NCBI RefSeq assembly: GCF_051912845.1 | Contig: NZ_JBNCBU010000001.1 | Location: 1,798,001 to 1,862,000 of the forward strand | Origin: Tsuneonella sediminis | Lineage (GTDB): Bacteria; Pseudomonadota; Alphaproteobacteria; Sphingomonadales; Sphingomonadaceae | Direction of reading: 5' to 3' | DNA: 64,000 nucleotides | Shown: positions 49,795-58,707 of the stretch, piece after piece | Position numbering within the stretch: position 1 is the stretch's first letter | How the letters are laid out: the number at the start of each line of letters is the position of its first letter | Position numbers and translations under genes: made by a program | Notes under the pieces: model-generated | What the model saw: the letters and a program-made list of their open reading frames with translations, nothing else | Database searches by the model: none | Told to the model about the DNA's origin: nothing

Positions 49795-51390
49795 TTATCT
49801 GGCGGTCAGCTCGCGCAGGCCCCTGTCGGGATCGGCGACCACTCTCGGCGTCAGGTCGAGCAGCATCACCTCGCGGTTCCGCCCTGTATAGGCCGGCCAA
49901 TCCGGCAGGAGCGGGCTCGCCGGAATGCCCGTCCGGGCGAACGACAGCCATGCGTCGCTCATCATTGTCTCCATCCTGAGCGGCGCATCGCCTTCGCCGA
50001 CAAGCGCTGCGCTTTCTCGCGCATTCGCGAACATGAGCGGCATGTCGAGCGTGTGCGGGCTGCGGAATATGCCGCCCGCGACGGGCGTTTCCCAAGTCAG
50101 CTTGTAGAAGTAGACGGGCGCGCCGCCCGCTCGCGCGATCTGGTCGGCGATGACGTAGGACCCTTGTGCGAAGCGCCAGGTCATCGCGCTGTTGGCGATG
50201 TACGTGGGGCTCTCGTCGGGGTTCTGCGCCTTGAGGTAGCCGACGACCTTCGCCGCCTCGGGACCCATCATCGCCGCCATGCCGTCGAGCATGGCCGAAT
50301 CGAGCCGGCCGAACCACGGTTGCGCGGCATTGAAAATGGTCATCTCGTCCTTGTTGTAGCCGATCATGACCGGGACGGTCCGCGACTGCGCGGGCGCGTC
50401 CGGCACGAACGGATCGCGGGCGACCACCACGCCATCGACGATGGGACCGAAATTCGCGCCCCCGCCAAAGCCGCGCGCGGGCAGAACCGCCCGCGCCGCT
50501 TCGAGGAGGGTCTCGGCCGGAACCGCCTGCAGGTCCGCGACGGTCGCCGCTCCCAGCTTTGCCATCAGGTCCCCGGCAAGCCTGGCCGCTTCGTCCTTCT
50601 TTCCACTGGTGACGCCCGGTCCCGACTGGATGATCGCCTTGTCGAACAGCCCGTCTGCCGCCGGGGTCGCGAGCAGGTGGCTGACTTTCGATCCGCCCCC
50701 CGATTCGCCCATGATCGTCACGTTGTCCGGATCGCCGCCGAAGGCCGCGATGTTGTCGCGGACCCATTCGAGCGAGGCGACGAGATCGAGGTTGCCTGCA
50801 TTGCCGCTGTCCGCGAAGGCTGGGTCCTTGTCGCCGAGGTAGGCGTAGCCGAAGGCGTTCAGCCGATGGTTGACGGTCACCACCACGACGTCGCCCTTGG
50901 CGGCGAGGTTGCGCCCGTCGTAGACCGGCCATCCGCCCGAGCCGTAGGCGTAACCCCCGCCGTGGAACCAGACCATCACCGGCCGCTTCCCCCTGTCCGC
51001 GGCCGGCGTCCAGACGTTGAGGAACAGGCAGTCCTCGTTGTCGATCTTGGCTTCCCCCGCGGTCGGGAAGATCGACTGGAACTGGCGGGTCGTGTCCGAC
51101 GTGTTCGGGCCGCTCGGGGTGTACATCTGCATGCACGGCGCGCCCAGCGAGGTGGCGTCCCAGATGCCATCCCAGTCTGCTGCGGGCTGCGGGGCGCGGA
51201 AGCGCAGCGGTCCTACCGGCGGGGCGGCGTAGCGCAGCCCCAGAAACGCATCGACTCCCTCGTCCTTGAGGCCCTGGACCTTGCCTTGCGCGGTTTCGAC
51301 GATTGGGGTCGGCACCGGCGTCCCGGCTTGGGCGGGACCCGTCAGTGCCGCAATGGCAGCGCCGATTGCAAGGAACGGTTTGCCCAGCAT
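49795..51390 (-). CDS. Carboxylesterase/lipase family protein (secreted), 531 aa
   Basis: A GGAGAGGAAG site precedes ATG 51390. Signal peptide MLGKPFLAIGAAIAALTGPAQAG directs export. The type B carboxylesterase fold shows EDCLFLNVWTP, the oxyanion VWFHGGGYAYGSGG, the nucleophile Ser230 in MGESGGGSKVSHLL and catalytic His in SPHTLDMPLMF. The acid residue should lie near GYNKDEMTIF. It is similar in size to p-nitrobenzyl esterases. Substrate unknown. It diverges from prfC and converges on the SDR gene. Confidence 0.93.
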   Translation of the reverse strand: MLGKPFLAIGAAIAALTGPAQAGTPVPTPIVETAQGKVQGLKDEGVDAFLGLRYAAPPVGPLRFRAPQPAADWDGIWDATSLGAPCMQMYTPSGPNTSDTTRQFQSIFPTAGEAKIDNEDCLFLNVWTPAADRGKRPVMVWFHGGGYAYGSGGWPVYDGRNLAAKGDVVVVTVNHRLNAFGYAYLGDKDPAFADSGNAGNLDLVASLEWVRDNIAAFGGDPDNVTIMGESGGGSKVSHLLATPAADGLFDKAIIQSGPGVTSGKKDEAARLAGDLMAKLGAATVADLQAVPAETLLEAARAVLPARGFGGGANFGPIVDGVVVARDPFVPDAPAQSRTVPVMIGYNKDEMTIFNAAQPWFGRLDSAMLDGMAAMMGPEAAKVVGYLKAQNPDESPTYIANSAMTWRFAQGSYVIADQIARAGGAPVYFYKLTWETPVAGGIFRSPHTLDMPLMFANARESAALVGEGDAPLRMETMMSDAWLSFARTGIPASPLLPDWPAYTGRNREVMLLDLTPRVVADPDRGLRELTAR

Positions 51391-51504
51391 CTTCCTCTCC
51401 CCCACATCAGGTCGGTGGCATTCTAAGCTCGGGTATGGCGCCGGGCAATGTCGAATGGCGCAAGGCTGGCGTAGCGGCGCGCCCCCGGCTAAGGCGCGCC
51501 TCCC

Positions 51505-53040
51505 ATGACATCGACCCCATCCGGCAACCGCCGCACGTTCGCGATCATCTCGCACCCCGACGCAGGCAAGACCACCCTGACCGAAAAGCTCCTGCTGACC
51601 GGCGGCGCAATCCACCTTGCAGGCGAGGTCAAGGCGCGGGGGCAGGCCCGGCGCGCGCGGTCGGACTGGATGAAGATCGAGCAGCAGCGCGGCATCTCGG
51701 TCACTTCGAGCGTGATGACGTTCGAGAAGGACGGAACGGTCTTCAATCTCCTCGACACCCCGGGCCACGAGGATTTCTCCGAGGACACCTACCGCACGCT
51801 GACCGCGGTCGATTCGGCGGTCATGGTGATCGACGCCGCGAAGGGCATCGAGCCGCAGACCCGCAAGCTGTTCGAGGTCTGCCGCCTGCGTTCGGTGCCG
51901 ATCATCACCTTCGTCAACAAGGTCGACCGCGAGGGCCGCTCGCTGTTCGAGATCCTCGACGAGGTGGCCGATGCGCTGGCGCTGGACGTATCCCCGCAGT
52001 CGGCCCCGCTGGGCATGGGCGGGCTGTTCACCGGCGTGCTCGATTTTGCCAACGACACCGTCGCCAGGCCCGAAGGTGGCAGCAAGGAATACCTCGGCAC
52101 GCGCGAACCGCTCGGCGAACTGCCCGACGAGCTTGCGGAGGAGATCGAGCTGGTGCGGGTGGGTTATCCCGAATTCGACCTCGAGGCATATCGCAACGGC
52201 GACCTGACGCCGGTGTTCTTCGGCAGCGCGCTCAAGAACTTCGGCGTCGAGGAACTGATCGCGGCGATCGACCGCTGGGCGCCGCCCCCGCGACCGCAGC
52301 CGTCGGAAGACGGGACTGTCGAACCGACCCGCGACGAGGTCACCGGTTTCGTGTTCAAGGTCCAGGCAAACATGGACCCCAACCACCGCGACCGTATCGC
52401 GTTCATGCGGCAGGTGTCGGGCACTTTCCGGCGCGGCATGAAGCTTACCCCCAGCGGGCTCGGCAAGCCGATCGCGGTGCATTCGCCGATCCTGTTCTTC
52501 GCGCAGGACCGCGAGATCGCCGACACTGCGCAGGCGGGCGATATCATCGGCATCCCGAACCATGGCACCTTGCGGGTGGGCGACACGCTGTCCGAATCCA
52601 ACACGGTGCGCTTTACCGGCCTGCCCAACTTCGCGCCGGAAATCCTGCGCCGGGTCGTTCTGAAGGATCCCACCAAGACCAAGCAGCTGAGAAAGGCGCT
52701 CGACGATCTCAGCGAAGAGGGCGTGATCCAGGTGTTCTACCCCGAATTCGGCGCGCAGTGGATCGTCGGCGTGGTCGGCCAGCTCCAGCTCGACGTGCTC
52801 GTCAGTCGGCTCGAGGCCGAATACAAGGTCGGCGCCAGCCTCGAGCCCGCGCCCTTCGCCACCGCGCGCTGGATCAAGGGCAGCGAGGCGGCACTGAAGC
52901 AGTTCGCCGATTTCAACCGCGCGAACCTCGCCACCGACCGGGACGGCGACCCGGTGTTCATGGCCAAGAGCGCGTGGGACGTGAACTACCAGGCCGAGAA
53001 GAACCCCGACCTCACCTTCTCGGCCACGAAGGAACGCTAG
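51505..53040 (+). CDS. prfC: Peptide chain release factor 3, 511 aa
   Basis: A translational GTPase that recycles RF1/RF2 from the ribosome. G1 ISHPDAGKTTL (about residues 15-25), G2-side RGISVTSSVM, G3 NLLDTPGHEDFSEDTYRTL and G4 TFVNKVDREGR are intact; the central and C-terminal domains follow (AQDREIADTAQAGDIIGIPNHGTLRVGDTL). Length and the R-x-R-S-D-W pattern distinguish it from EF-G. It ends four bases before the histidine-kinase stop on the other strand. Confidence 0.96.
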   Translation: MTSTPSGNRRTFAIISHPDAGKTTLTEKLLLTGGAIHLAGEVKARGQARRARSDWMKIEQQRGISVTSSVMTFEKDGTVFNLLDTPGHEDFSEDTYRTLTAVDSAVMVIDAAKGIEPQTRKLFEVCRLRSVPIITFVNKVDREGRSLFEILDEVADALALDVSPQSAPLGMGGLFTGVLDFANDTVARPEGGSKEYLGTREPLGELPDELAEEIELVRVGYPEFDLEAYRNGDLTPVFFGSALKNFGVEELIAAIDRWAPPPRPQPSEDGTVEPTRDEVTGFVFKVQANMDPNHRDRIAFMRQVSGTFRRGMKLTPSGLGKPIAVHSPILFFAQDREIADTAQAGDIIGIPNHGTLRVGDTLSESNTVRFTGLPNFAPEILRRVVLKDPTKTKQLRKALDDLSEEGVIQVFYPEFGAQWIVGVVGQLQLDVLVSRLEAEYKVGASLEPAPFATARWIKGSEAALKQFADFNRANLATDRDGDPVFMAKSAWDVNYQAEKNPDLTFSATKER

Positions 53041-54437
53041 AGCGGCAGCCGCAGTTCGGCGAGCAGCCCGCCATCAGGCCGGTTCGCCAGCACCAGCGCG
53101 CCGCCGTGCGCTTCGGCAATGGCCCGTGCGAGCGTGAGACCAAGGCCCGCGCCACCGGTTTCGCGGTTCCGGCTCGCCTCGCCCCGCACGAAGGGATCGG
53201 TGATCGTCGAAAGCCGATCGGCCGGGATGCCCGGACCGGTGTCGGTGACGCGCATCACGGCCCGGTCGCCATCGCGCAGCACCGCCACGTTCGCCGCCCC
53301 GCCATAGCGGATTGCGTTGGCGACGAGGTTGCGAAGCGCTCGCTTGGCCCAGGTTACGTGGACCGGCGCGACGACGCGCGGTCCGTCGGCAAGGCTCGCG
53401 GGCTGGCCAATGTCCTCGAATTCCTCGACCACCGAGGCAGCGAGCGCCCCGAGGTCGGTGCGTTCGGGCGGCTCGCTCGCGCGGCCCACGCGGGCGAGCG
53501 ACAGGATGTCGTCGAGCGTGCGCACGATGTCCTCGATCCCGGCCGCCATCCGGGCGCGCTCCGCGTCATCCTCGACGCTTTCAATCCGCACCCGCAGCGC
53601 GGCCAGCGGCGTCTTGAGGTCGTGCCCGATCGCGCCGAGCATGACGTCCTTTTCGTCGAGCATGGCACCGATCCGGGCCTCCATGCGTCCGTGCGCCTCG
53701 ATCAGCCGCCGCACGTCGTCGGGGCCCTGCGGCGCAAGCGGAGCGGCGGCCTCCTGCGTCCGGGCGAACGCCTCCACCCGCCGGGTGAGTGCGGCAAGCG
53801 GACGCGTGATTCGGCGCAGCAGCGACGCTATCGCCAGCATCAGCACGGCAAACAGGACAAACGTCTGTGCGACGAGCCCGCGCAGGGCCTGGCGGTCCCT
53901 GTGCGGGCTGAGCGCTCGAGCGGTAATCCAGCCTCCCCCGCCATCCGGCATGCTGGCGAGGACGATCCGCGCGCGATCGAGCCGGGTGCCGGGCGCGAGC
54001 GGGCGTCCCATCTCGATGCGCCGGACAACGCGCGGATCGGACAGGGCGCTGCGGCTGACGACGCGCAACCGGTCGGCGCCGCTCAGGCCCTGTTCGGCAA
54101 GGACGGTGCGCAACGACCGCTCGATCGCGGGTTCGACTCGGTCTTGTGGCAGCGAGGGCGGTTCCCCGCTCCGCTCGATCCGCCAGCGGCGCGGGCCGAA
54201 ACGTGCTTGCGCGGGGGGCATGCCGGCCCTGGCGAACCGGTCGGCGGGAAATCCGTTCACGCTCGCGTTGGACGCTGCGCTCAACTGGATGGCCAGCGAG
54301 CCGACGAGATGTTGCACCCGCCGGTCTTCGGCCGCGCGAAACAGCAGGACCGCCGAGATGGCCTGCGCGACGAGCAAGGCGCCCGCCACCGCGAGGAGGA
54401 CCTGTCCGAGCAGGCTGCGGGGCCAGAGCCGTCTCAA
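53037..54437 (-). CDS. Membrane sensor histidine kinase, 466 aa
   Basis: TTG 54437 starts LRRLWPRSLLGQVLLAVAGALLVAQAISAVL, the first membrane helix. A periplasmic loop (about 35-175) and second helix (about 178-200) are followed by HAMP (about 200-255), HisKA with His272 in GAIGHDLKTPLAALRVRIES, and HATPase_c (NLVANAIRYGG, VTDTGPGIP, GGAGLGLTLARAIAEAHGG). It pairs with the OmpR-type regulator seven bases upstream. The stimulus is unknown. The stop overlaps the prfC end by four bases. Confidence 0.93.
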   Translation of the reverse strand: MRRLWPRSLLGQVLLAVAGALLVAQAISAVLLFRAAEDRRVQHLVGSLAIQLSAASNASVNGFPADRFARAGMPPAQARFGPRRWRIERSGEPPSLPQDRVEPAIERSLRTVLAEQGLSGADRLRVVSRSALSDPRVVRRIEMGRPLAPGTRLDRARIVLASMPDGGGGWITARALSPHRDRQALRGLVAQTFVLFAVLMLAIASLLRRITRPLAALTRRVEAFARTQEAAAPLAPQGPDDVRRLIEAHGRMEARIGAMLDEKDVMLGAIGHDLKTPLAALRVRIESVEDDAERARMAAGIEDIVRTLDDILSLARVGRASEPPERTDLGALAASVVEEFEDIGQPASLADGPRVVAPVHVTWAKRALRNLVANAIRYGGAANVAVLRDGDRAVMRVTDTGPGIPADRLSTITDPFVRGEASRNRETGGAGLGLTLARAIAEAHGGALVLANRPDGGLLAELRLPL

Positions 54438-54444
54438 AGGTGTT

Positions 54445-55182
54445 CTATCCGTTTCCGCCGGACCCGATCCGGCGCACGTCGGCTGCGAAGCGGTAGCCGC
54501 CGCCGCGCACAGTCTGGATGAAATGGGGGTTGCGGCTGTCTTCCTCGATCTTGCGCCGCAGGCGACTTACCTGGTTGTCGACCGCGCGGTCGAAAATGTG
54601 CGCCTCGCGGCCCTGGACAAGATCGAGCAGGCGGTCGCGGTCGATGACCTGCCTTGGCCGGTCGAGAAATGCCGTCAGCAGGCGGAACTCGGCAGTCGAT
54701 ATTGGCACCGTGGTCCCTTCGGGATCGGTCAGCCGCCGCTTGAGCGGATCGAGCCGCCAGCCTTCGAACTCGTAGAGCGCGTCCTCCTCGGCGATCGCCG
54801 CGGGCCTGCTCGCCCGGCGCAGCACCGATCGTATGCGCGCGACCAGCTCGCGCGGCTCGAATGGTTTCACGACGTAGTCGTCGGCGCCGATCTCCAGCCC
54901 GACGATGCGATCGGTGGGTTCGCCCTTCGCCGTTAGCAAAATGGTGGGGATGGCCCTCGCCTCGACCAAGTGGCGGCAGAGCGACAGGCCGTCCTCGCCG
55001 GGCATCATGATGTCGACCAGGACGAGGTCGGGAGTTTCCTCGACGATCGCCTGCCGGGCCGCGGCGGCGCCTTCCGCCTCGCGCACGGCAAAACCCTGGC
55101 GCGCCAGATAGGCGGCGAGCGGTTCGCGCAGGGTCGGCTCGTCATCGACGAGCAAAAGGCGGATGGGCTCGGGATCGGTCAT
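54445..55182 (-). CDS. OmpR-family response regulator, 245 aa
   Basis: ATG 55182 begins MTDPEPIRLLLVDDEPTLREPLAAYL; a GTG at 55194 could add four residues. The receiver has the acidic pair Asp13-Asp14, phospho-acceptor Asp57 in LVLVDIMMPGEDG and Lys in LLTAKGE. The C-terminal winged helix (about 150-240) ends RGGGYRFAADVRRIG. It lies just ahead of its kinase, and downstream of the EF-hand gene on the same strand, though a 70-base gap separates them. Targets unknown. Confidence 0.93.
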   Translation of the reverse strand: MTDPEPIRLLLVDDEPTLREPLAAYLARQGFAVREAEGAAAARQAIVEETPDLVLVDIMMPGEDGLSLCRHLVEARAIPTILLTAKGEPTDRIVGLEIGADDYVVKPFEPRELVARIRSVLRRASRPAAIAEEDALYEFEGWRLDPLKRRLTDPEGTTVPISTAEFRLLTAFLDRPRQVIDRDRLLDLVQGREAHIFDRAVDNQVSRLRRKIEEDSRNPHFIQTVRGGGYRFAADVRRIGSGGNG

Positions 55183-55252
55183 GGCGCGCTGCACCCGTGC
55201 CCGCAGCGGGACGCGCCGGTCAAGCGCGTCCCGCCGCTCCGGGAAGCGGGCC

Positions 55253-55834
55253 TCAGCTCGCGGGCTGCGCGGCCTGGCGCGCGGCCTTGCGCTCCTGCCA
55301 CTTCGCCTTCATCGCTTCACGGGCCGCCGTGCGCTCTGCCTGTGTAACCACGCCGTTACCGTCGGTATCGACCCGGTCGAAACGCTTCATCGCGGCAGCG
55401 GTGAATTCAGCCTTGCTGATCGCGCCGTCGCCGTCGGTGTCTGCCATCCTGGCCATCATCCCCCGGCCGCCGTGGCCGCGCTTGCCACCCGTCCGGTGGC
55501 CGGCCATTGCAGCGGGATCCCCGCGCTTGCCTTGGCGCGCGCCGTCTGCATGGCCGCGGTGCATGGCTTCGAATTCGCTCCGGCTGATCGCGCCGTCTTT
55601 GTTCGTATCCATCCGGTCGAACATCTTCGCGCGCATCGCCTCGCGGTCGGCCTTGTCGAGCTTGCTGTCGCCATTGGCGTCCATCTTCGCGAAGTGTTCG
55701 GCGGCCCTCGCCTGGGCCTGGGCACGGGTCATGTCGCCTTGCGGCATTCCGTGGCCGCCCATGCCCGGGGCGGCAAGGGCAACGCCGGCGGTCGCCAGCG
55801 TCGCGGCGGCGATTGAAAGGGTCAATTTGCGCAT
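55253..55834 (-). CDS. Secreted four-EF-hand calcium-binding protein, 193 aa
   Basis: Signal peptide MRKLTLSIAAATLATAGVALAAPG with likely cleavage after ALAA. Four EF loops are seen: DANGDSKLDKAD, DTNKDGAISRSEFE, DTDGDGAISKAEF and DTDGNGVVTQAE. The first ends in Asp rather than Glu and may be weaker. Between second and third is a His/Gly/Arg-rich linker (about 100-135). The protein probably binds calcium in the periplasm. It stands 70 bases upstream of the two-component pair on the same strand. Confidence 0.9.
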   Translation of the reverse strand: MRKLTLSIAAATLATAGVALAAPGMGGHGMPQGDMTRAQAQARAAEHFAKMDANGDSKLDKADREAMRAKMFDRMDTNKDGAISRSEFEAMHRGHADGARQGKRGDPAAMAGHRTGGKRGHGGRGMMARMADTDGDGAISKAEFTAAAMKRFDRVDTDGNGVVTQAERTAAREAMKAKWQERKAARQAAQPAS

Positions 55835-56029
55835 GTTGTCGATCTCTTTCCAGTGAACAGGAAGAGCCGCAGCGCGCGGGATAGGGAAGGGAGGGGGGAC
55901 CTGCCCGCGTCGCCGCAACTCACATTGGCCGTTATAATTCGGACTTGTCGCACCCGTATCGCCGATCGCGGGAGAATTGTCGCAGATTGTCGCAGTGCGC
56001 GCCGGCGGTTTACGTGGGCGCAAGCGCTC

Positions 56030-56425
56030 TTACCGGGGGCGGTGCTCGGTCCCGACACCGGCGGTGATGAACAGTGCCTTCGTCGTCTGCTCGACATCGG
56101 CTGTATGCCACGTGCCTGGCGGGTTGATCGCGTATTCGCCTGCGGAAATGGTCACCGTGTCGGTTGAACCGTCGGCGTGCTCCTGATGCAGCGTCATCGC
56201 GCCTTCGAGGCAGAGTACGACCTCCTCTCCGTGCGGATGGACTTCCCAAGAGTTCCAGCTTGCAGTGAAAGTGTGCATGCTGACGAGGCGACCTTCCGTC
56301 CCGTCGCCGCCGTGACGCTCGCCGTAACCTTCATATCAGTCGAGCCCCGTGAAGGGCGGCTGCGGCACCGCGGTCGCGCCGAGGCCGAGGTGGATCGGGC
56401 GCTCCTCGAGCGGGATGCCGCTCAT
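56030..56425 (-). pseudogene. Cupin-domain gene interrupted by an in-frame TGA (131 codons)
   Basis: Read from ATG 56425 the frame encodes MSGIPLEERPIHLGLGATAV... and FTGLD, then TGA at 56338-56336, then YEGYGERHGGDGTEGRLVSMHTF and the cupin core WEVHPHGEEVVLCLEGAMTLHQE...NPPGTWHTADV up to 56030. The core retains the metal-type H-P-H-G-E-E and the later W-H-T His. Residues before and after the stop read as one protein, and Trp (TGG) is what I would expect at this place. ATG 56425 overlaps the VOC stop (ATGA), showing the true start. An 82-residue product from ATG 56278 remains possible. Confidence 0.75.
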
Positions 56426-56802
56426 CCTTCGGGCGCCGCCATCACGAATGCGTTGAGCTTGTTGCCGTCGGGATCGCGAAAGTATCCGGCGTAGAAACCA
56501 CCGCCGCGATCGCCCGGCGCGCCTTCGTCGGTGCCGCCGTTGGCGAGCGCGATGTCGTAGAGCCGGCGAACCTGCGCTTCGTCCTTCGCCTGCAATGCCA
56601 CCATCACTCCGTTGCCCACGGTCGCGCGGTTGCCATCAAAAGGTGCGGTAAGGCCGATGCCCGCGCCGCCGTCGGGCTTGCCCCAGGCGATGAACTGCTC
56701 GTTCTCCATCATGCGCCCAACGCCGAGTTCGCCGCACAATGCATCGTAGAACTTCGCGCCCCGGTCGCGGTCGTTGGTCCCGAGGGTGACGTATCCGATC
56801 AT
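56422..56802 (-). CDS. VOC-family (glyoxalase-like) protein, 126 aa
   Basis: One vicinal-oxygen-chelate module pair: MIGYVTLGTNDRDRGAKFYDALCGELG and the second half DEAQVRRLYDIALANGGTDEGAPGDRGGGFYAGYFRDPDGNKLNAFV. The Phe-Arg-Asp-Pro-Asp-Gly-Asn end is typical. It may bind metal and act on small electrophiles or antibiotics, but these small VOC proteins rarely have known substrates. Stop and the cupin start overlap in ATGA, so the two are an operon. Confidence 0.9.
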   Translation of the reverse strand: MIGYVTLGTNDRDRGAKFYDALCGELGVGRMMENEQFIAWGKPDGGAGIGLTAPFDGNRATVGNGVMVALQAKDEAQVRRLYDIALANGGTDEGAPGDRGGGFYAGYFRDPDGNKLNAFVMAAPEG

Positions 56803-56861
56803 GTGACTGCTCCTTGCCGCGACTCGACCCGGCGTGGAACATTACAGGAACACAGGGCGCC

Positions 56862-58670
56862 TTACAACGGGGCGCAGGCCTCTTCGAGCCACGCCAGAAC
56901 CTCGCCCGAAAGTTGCGGCGCCAGTACCCGCCTCACCTGCTCGTGGTAGTCGTCGACCCACGCGCGTTCGTCGTCGGTAAGCATCGCGGGTTCGATCAGC
57001 GCCTTGTCGATCGGTGCAAAAGTCAGAGTCTCGAAGCCGAGGTAGTCGCCTTCGGCCCCCTCGATCTCGCGCCTTTCCACCAGCACCAGGTTCTCGATCC
57101 GGATGCCGTAAGCGCCCTCCTTGTAATAGCCCGGCTCGTTGGACAGGATCATGCCCTCCATCAGCGCCTGGTCGCCGCCGGCCTGCGCGCCGGTGATCTT
57201 GGCGATGCGCTGGGGGCCCTCGTGCACCGACAGGAAGCTGCCGACGCCGTGCCCCGTGCCGTGCGCGTAGTCGACCCCCGCCTGCCACAGGAACTGCCGC
57301 GCGAAGGCATCGAGTTGGCCGCCGACGGTGCCCGCCGGGAAGACCGCGCGGGCGATCGCGATATGGCCCTTGAGGACGCGGGTATTGCGATCCCGCTGCT
57401 CGGGCGACGGCTTGCCGGGGCCGATCCAGACGGTGCGGGTTATGTCGGTCGTCCCGTCGAGGTACTGGCCGCCCGAATCGCACAGGTAGATGCTCGACGG
57501 GTTGATAGGGATGTTGCTGTCCTCGTCGACCCGGTAGTGCGGCAGCGCGGCGTGGGGGCCGGCGGCGCTGATCGTGTCGAAAGAGAGGTCGCGGAGCATG
57601 TCCGACGCTTCGTCGCGGAAGCGGCGCAGCTGCGCGGCGGCCGACAACTCGTCGATCCCGCCCTTCGGCCCCTCGACGCTCAGCCAGTGGAGATACTTGG
57701 CGATCGCCGCGCCGTCGCGGGCCTGTGCGTCCCGGTGGCCCTGTTGCTCGACCGCATTCTTGATCGCTCGCGGCAGGATCGTGGGATCGCGCACCGCGAC
57801 AGGCTTTGCGCCCGTGCCCTCGAGCGCGTGGAAGATCGCCGCGACGCCGTAGCTGGGGTCGACCGCGATCGTCTTGCCCGTCATGCCGCGCAAGGCATCC
57901 TCGAACGCGAGGCGCGGACGGATCGTCACCGCGTTGCCGAGGTGCTTGGCAAGTTCCGGCGTGACCTTTTCCTCGCCGATGAACAGCTCGGCCGTGCCGT
58001 CGGCATGGGCGATCACGTAGGCAAGCGCCACCGGGGTCCGTTCGACGTCGCTGCCGCGCATGTTGAGCAGCCAGGCGACCGAATCGAGCGCGCTGACGAC
58101 CGCCGCGTCGTAGCCTTCTTCCTTGAGCCAGTCGGCCACCTCTGCGCGCTTGTCGGCGCTCGACCGGCCCGCGCGCGTTTCGTCGTGCACCAGCGCGGGG
58201 GCGGTCGACGGCTCCGGCCGGTCGGCCCAGACCGCGTCGATCGGGTTCGAATCCACCGGGACCAGTTCGGCGTTTCTCTTTTCGAGCGCCTGGGCGACCT
58301 CCTCGGCCCAGCCCTTCGAATGAAGCCAGGCATCATATCCGATCTTCGCCCCTTCGGGGGCATTCGCGGCCAGCCACTTTGCCGGGCTGGACGCCGGGAC
58401 GCTGACGTATTCGAACAGCTTGCCGTCGACCTGCTCGCGGACCTGCACGGTGTAACGGCCGTCGACGAAGATCGCCGCCTTGTCCTTCAGGACCGCGGCC
58501 ATGCCCGCCGACCCGCCGAACCCGGTCAGCCAGTGAAGCCGCTGGGCATAACCGCCGATGTATTCGCTCATGTGCTCGTCGCTGATCGGGACGACGAAGC
58601 CGTCAAGTCCGCGCCTCTTCAGTTCCTCGCGCAGGGCGGAGAGGCGGGCTTCGTGTGTCTGCATGAGCAT
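56862..58670 (-). CDS. pepP: Xaa-Pro aminopeptidase (M24), 602 aa
   Basis: ATG 58670 is preceded by AAAGGAC; ATG 58664 is a second possibility, and the frame further upstream is not conserved. Two creatinase-like N-terminal domains (about 1-310) lead to the pita-bread metallopeptidase with ligands in LCDSGGQYLDGTTDITRT, HGTGHGVGSFLSVHEGP, SNEPGYYKEGAYGIRIENL and the late Glu near ETLTFAPID. It is of the larger, three-domain type that removes residues before proline. It diverges from the oligopeptidase B gene with a 37-base gap, so both peptidases may be co-controlled. Confidence 0.94.
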   Translation of the reverse strand: MLMQTHEARLSALREELKRRGLDGFVVPISDEHMSEYIGGYAQRLHWLTGFGGSAGMAAVLKDKAAIFVDGRYTVQVREQVDGKLFEYVSVPASSPAKWLAANAPEGAKIGYDAWLHSKGWAEEVAQALEKRNAELVPVDSNPIDAVWADRPEPSTAPALVHDETRAGRSSADKRAEVADWLKEEGYDAAVVSALDSVAWLLNMRGSDVERTPVALAYVIAHADGTAELFIGEEKVTPELAKHLGNAVTIRPRLAFEDALRGMTGKTIAVDPSYGVAAIFHALEGTGAKPVAVRDPTILPRAIKNAVEQQGHRDAQARDGAAIAKYLHWLSVEGPKGGIDELSAAAQLRRFRDEASDMLRDLSFDTISAAGPHAALPHYRVDEDSNIPINPSSIYLCDSGGQYLDGTTDITRTVWIGPGKPSPEQRDRNTRVLKGHIAIARAVFPAGTVGGQLDAFARQFLWQAGVDYAHGTGHGVGSFLSVHEGPQRIAKITGAQAGGDQALMEGMILSNEPGYYKEGAYGIRIENLVLVERREIEGAEGDYLGFETLTFAPIDKALIEPAMLTDDERAWVDDYHEQVRRVLAPQLSGEVLAWLEEACAPL

Positions 58671-58707
58671 TGTTGCGGTCCTTTCGCATCCCACATAGGG
58701 CCGCGCC

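Noticed and set aside
51303..54521. 1072-residue plus-strand frame across prfC and the kinase
   Set aside because: It overlaps real genes in other frames; the length reflects high GC rather than coding.
56336..56338. UGA in the cupin gene as a selenocysteine codon
   Set aside because: Trp (TGG) is the residue expected, no selenocysteine insertion element is visible and cupins of this type are not known selenoproteins.
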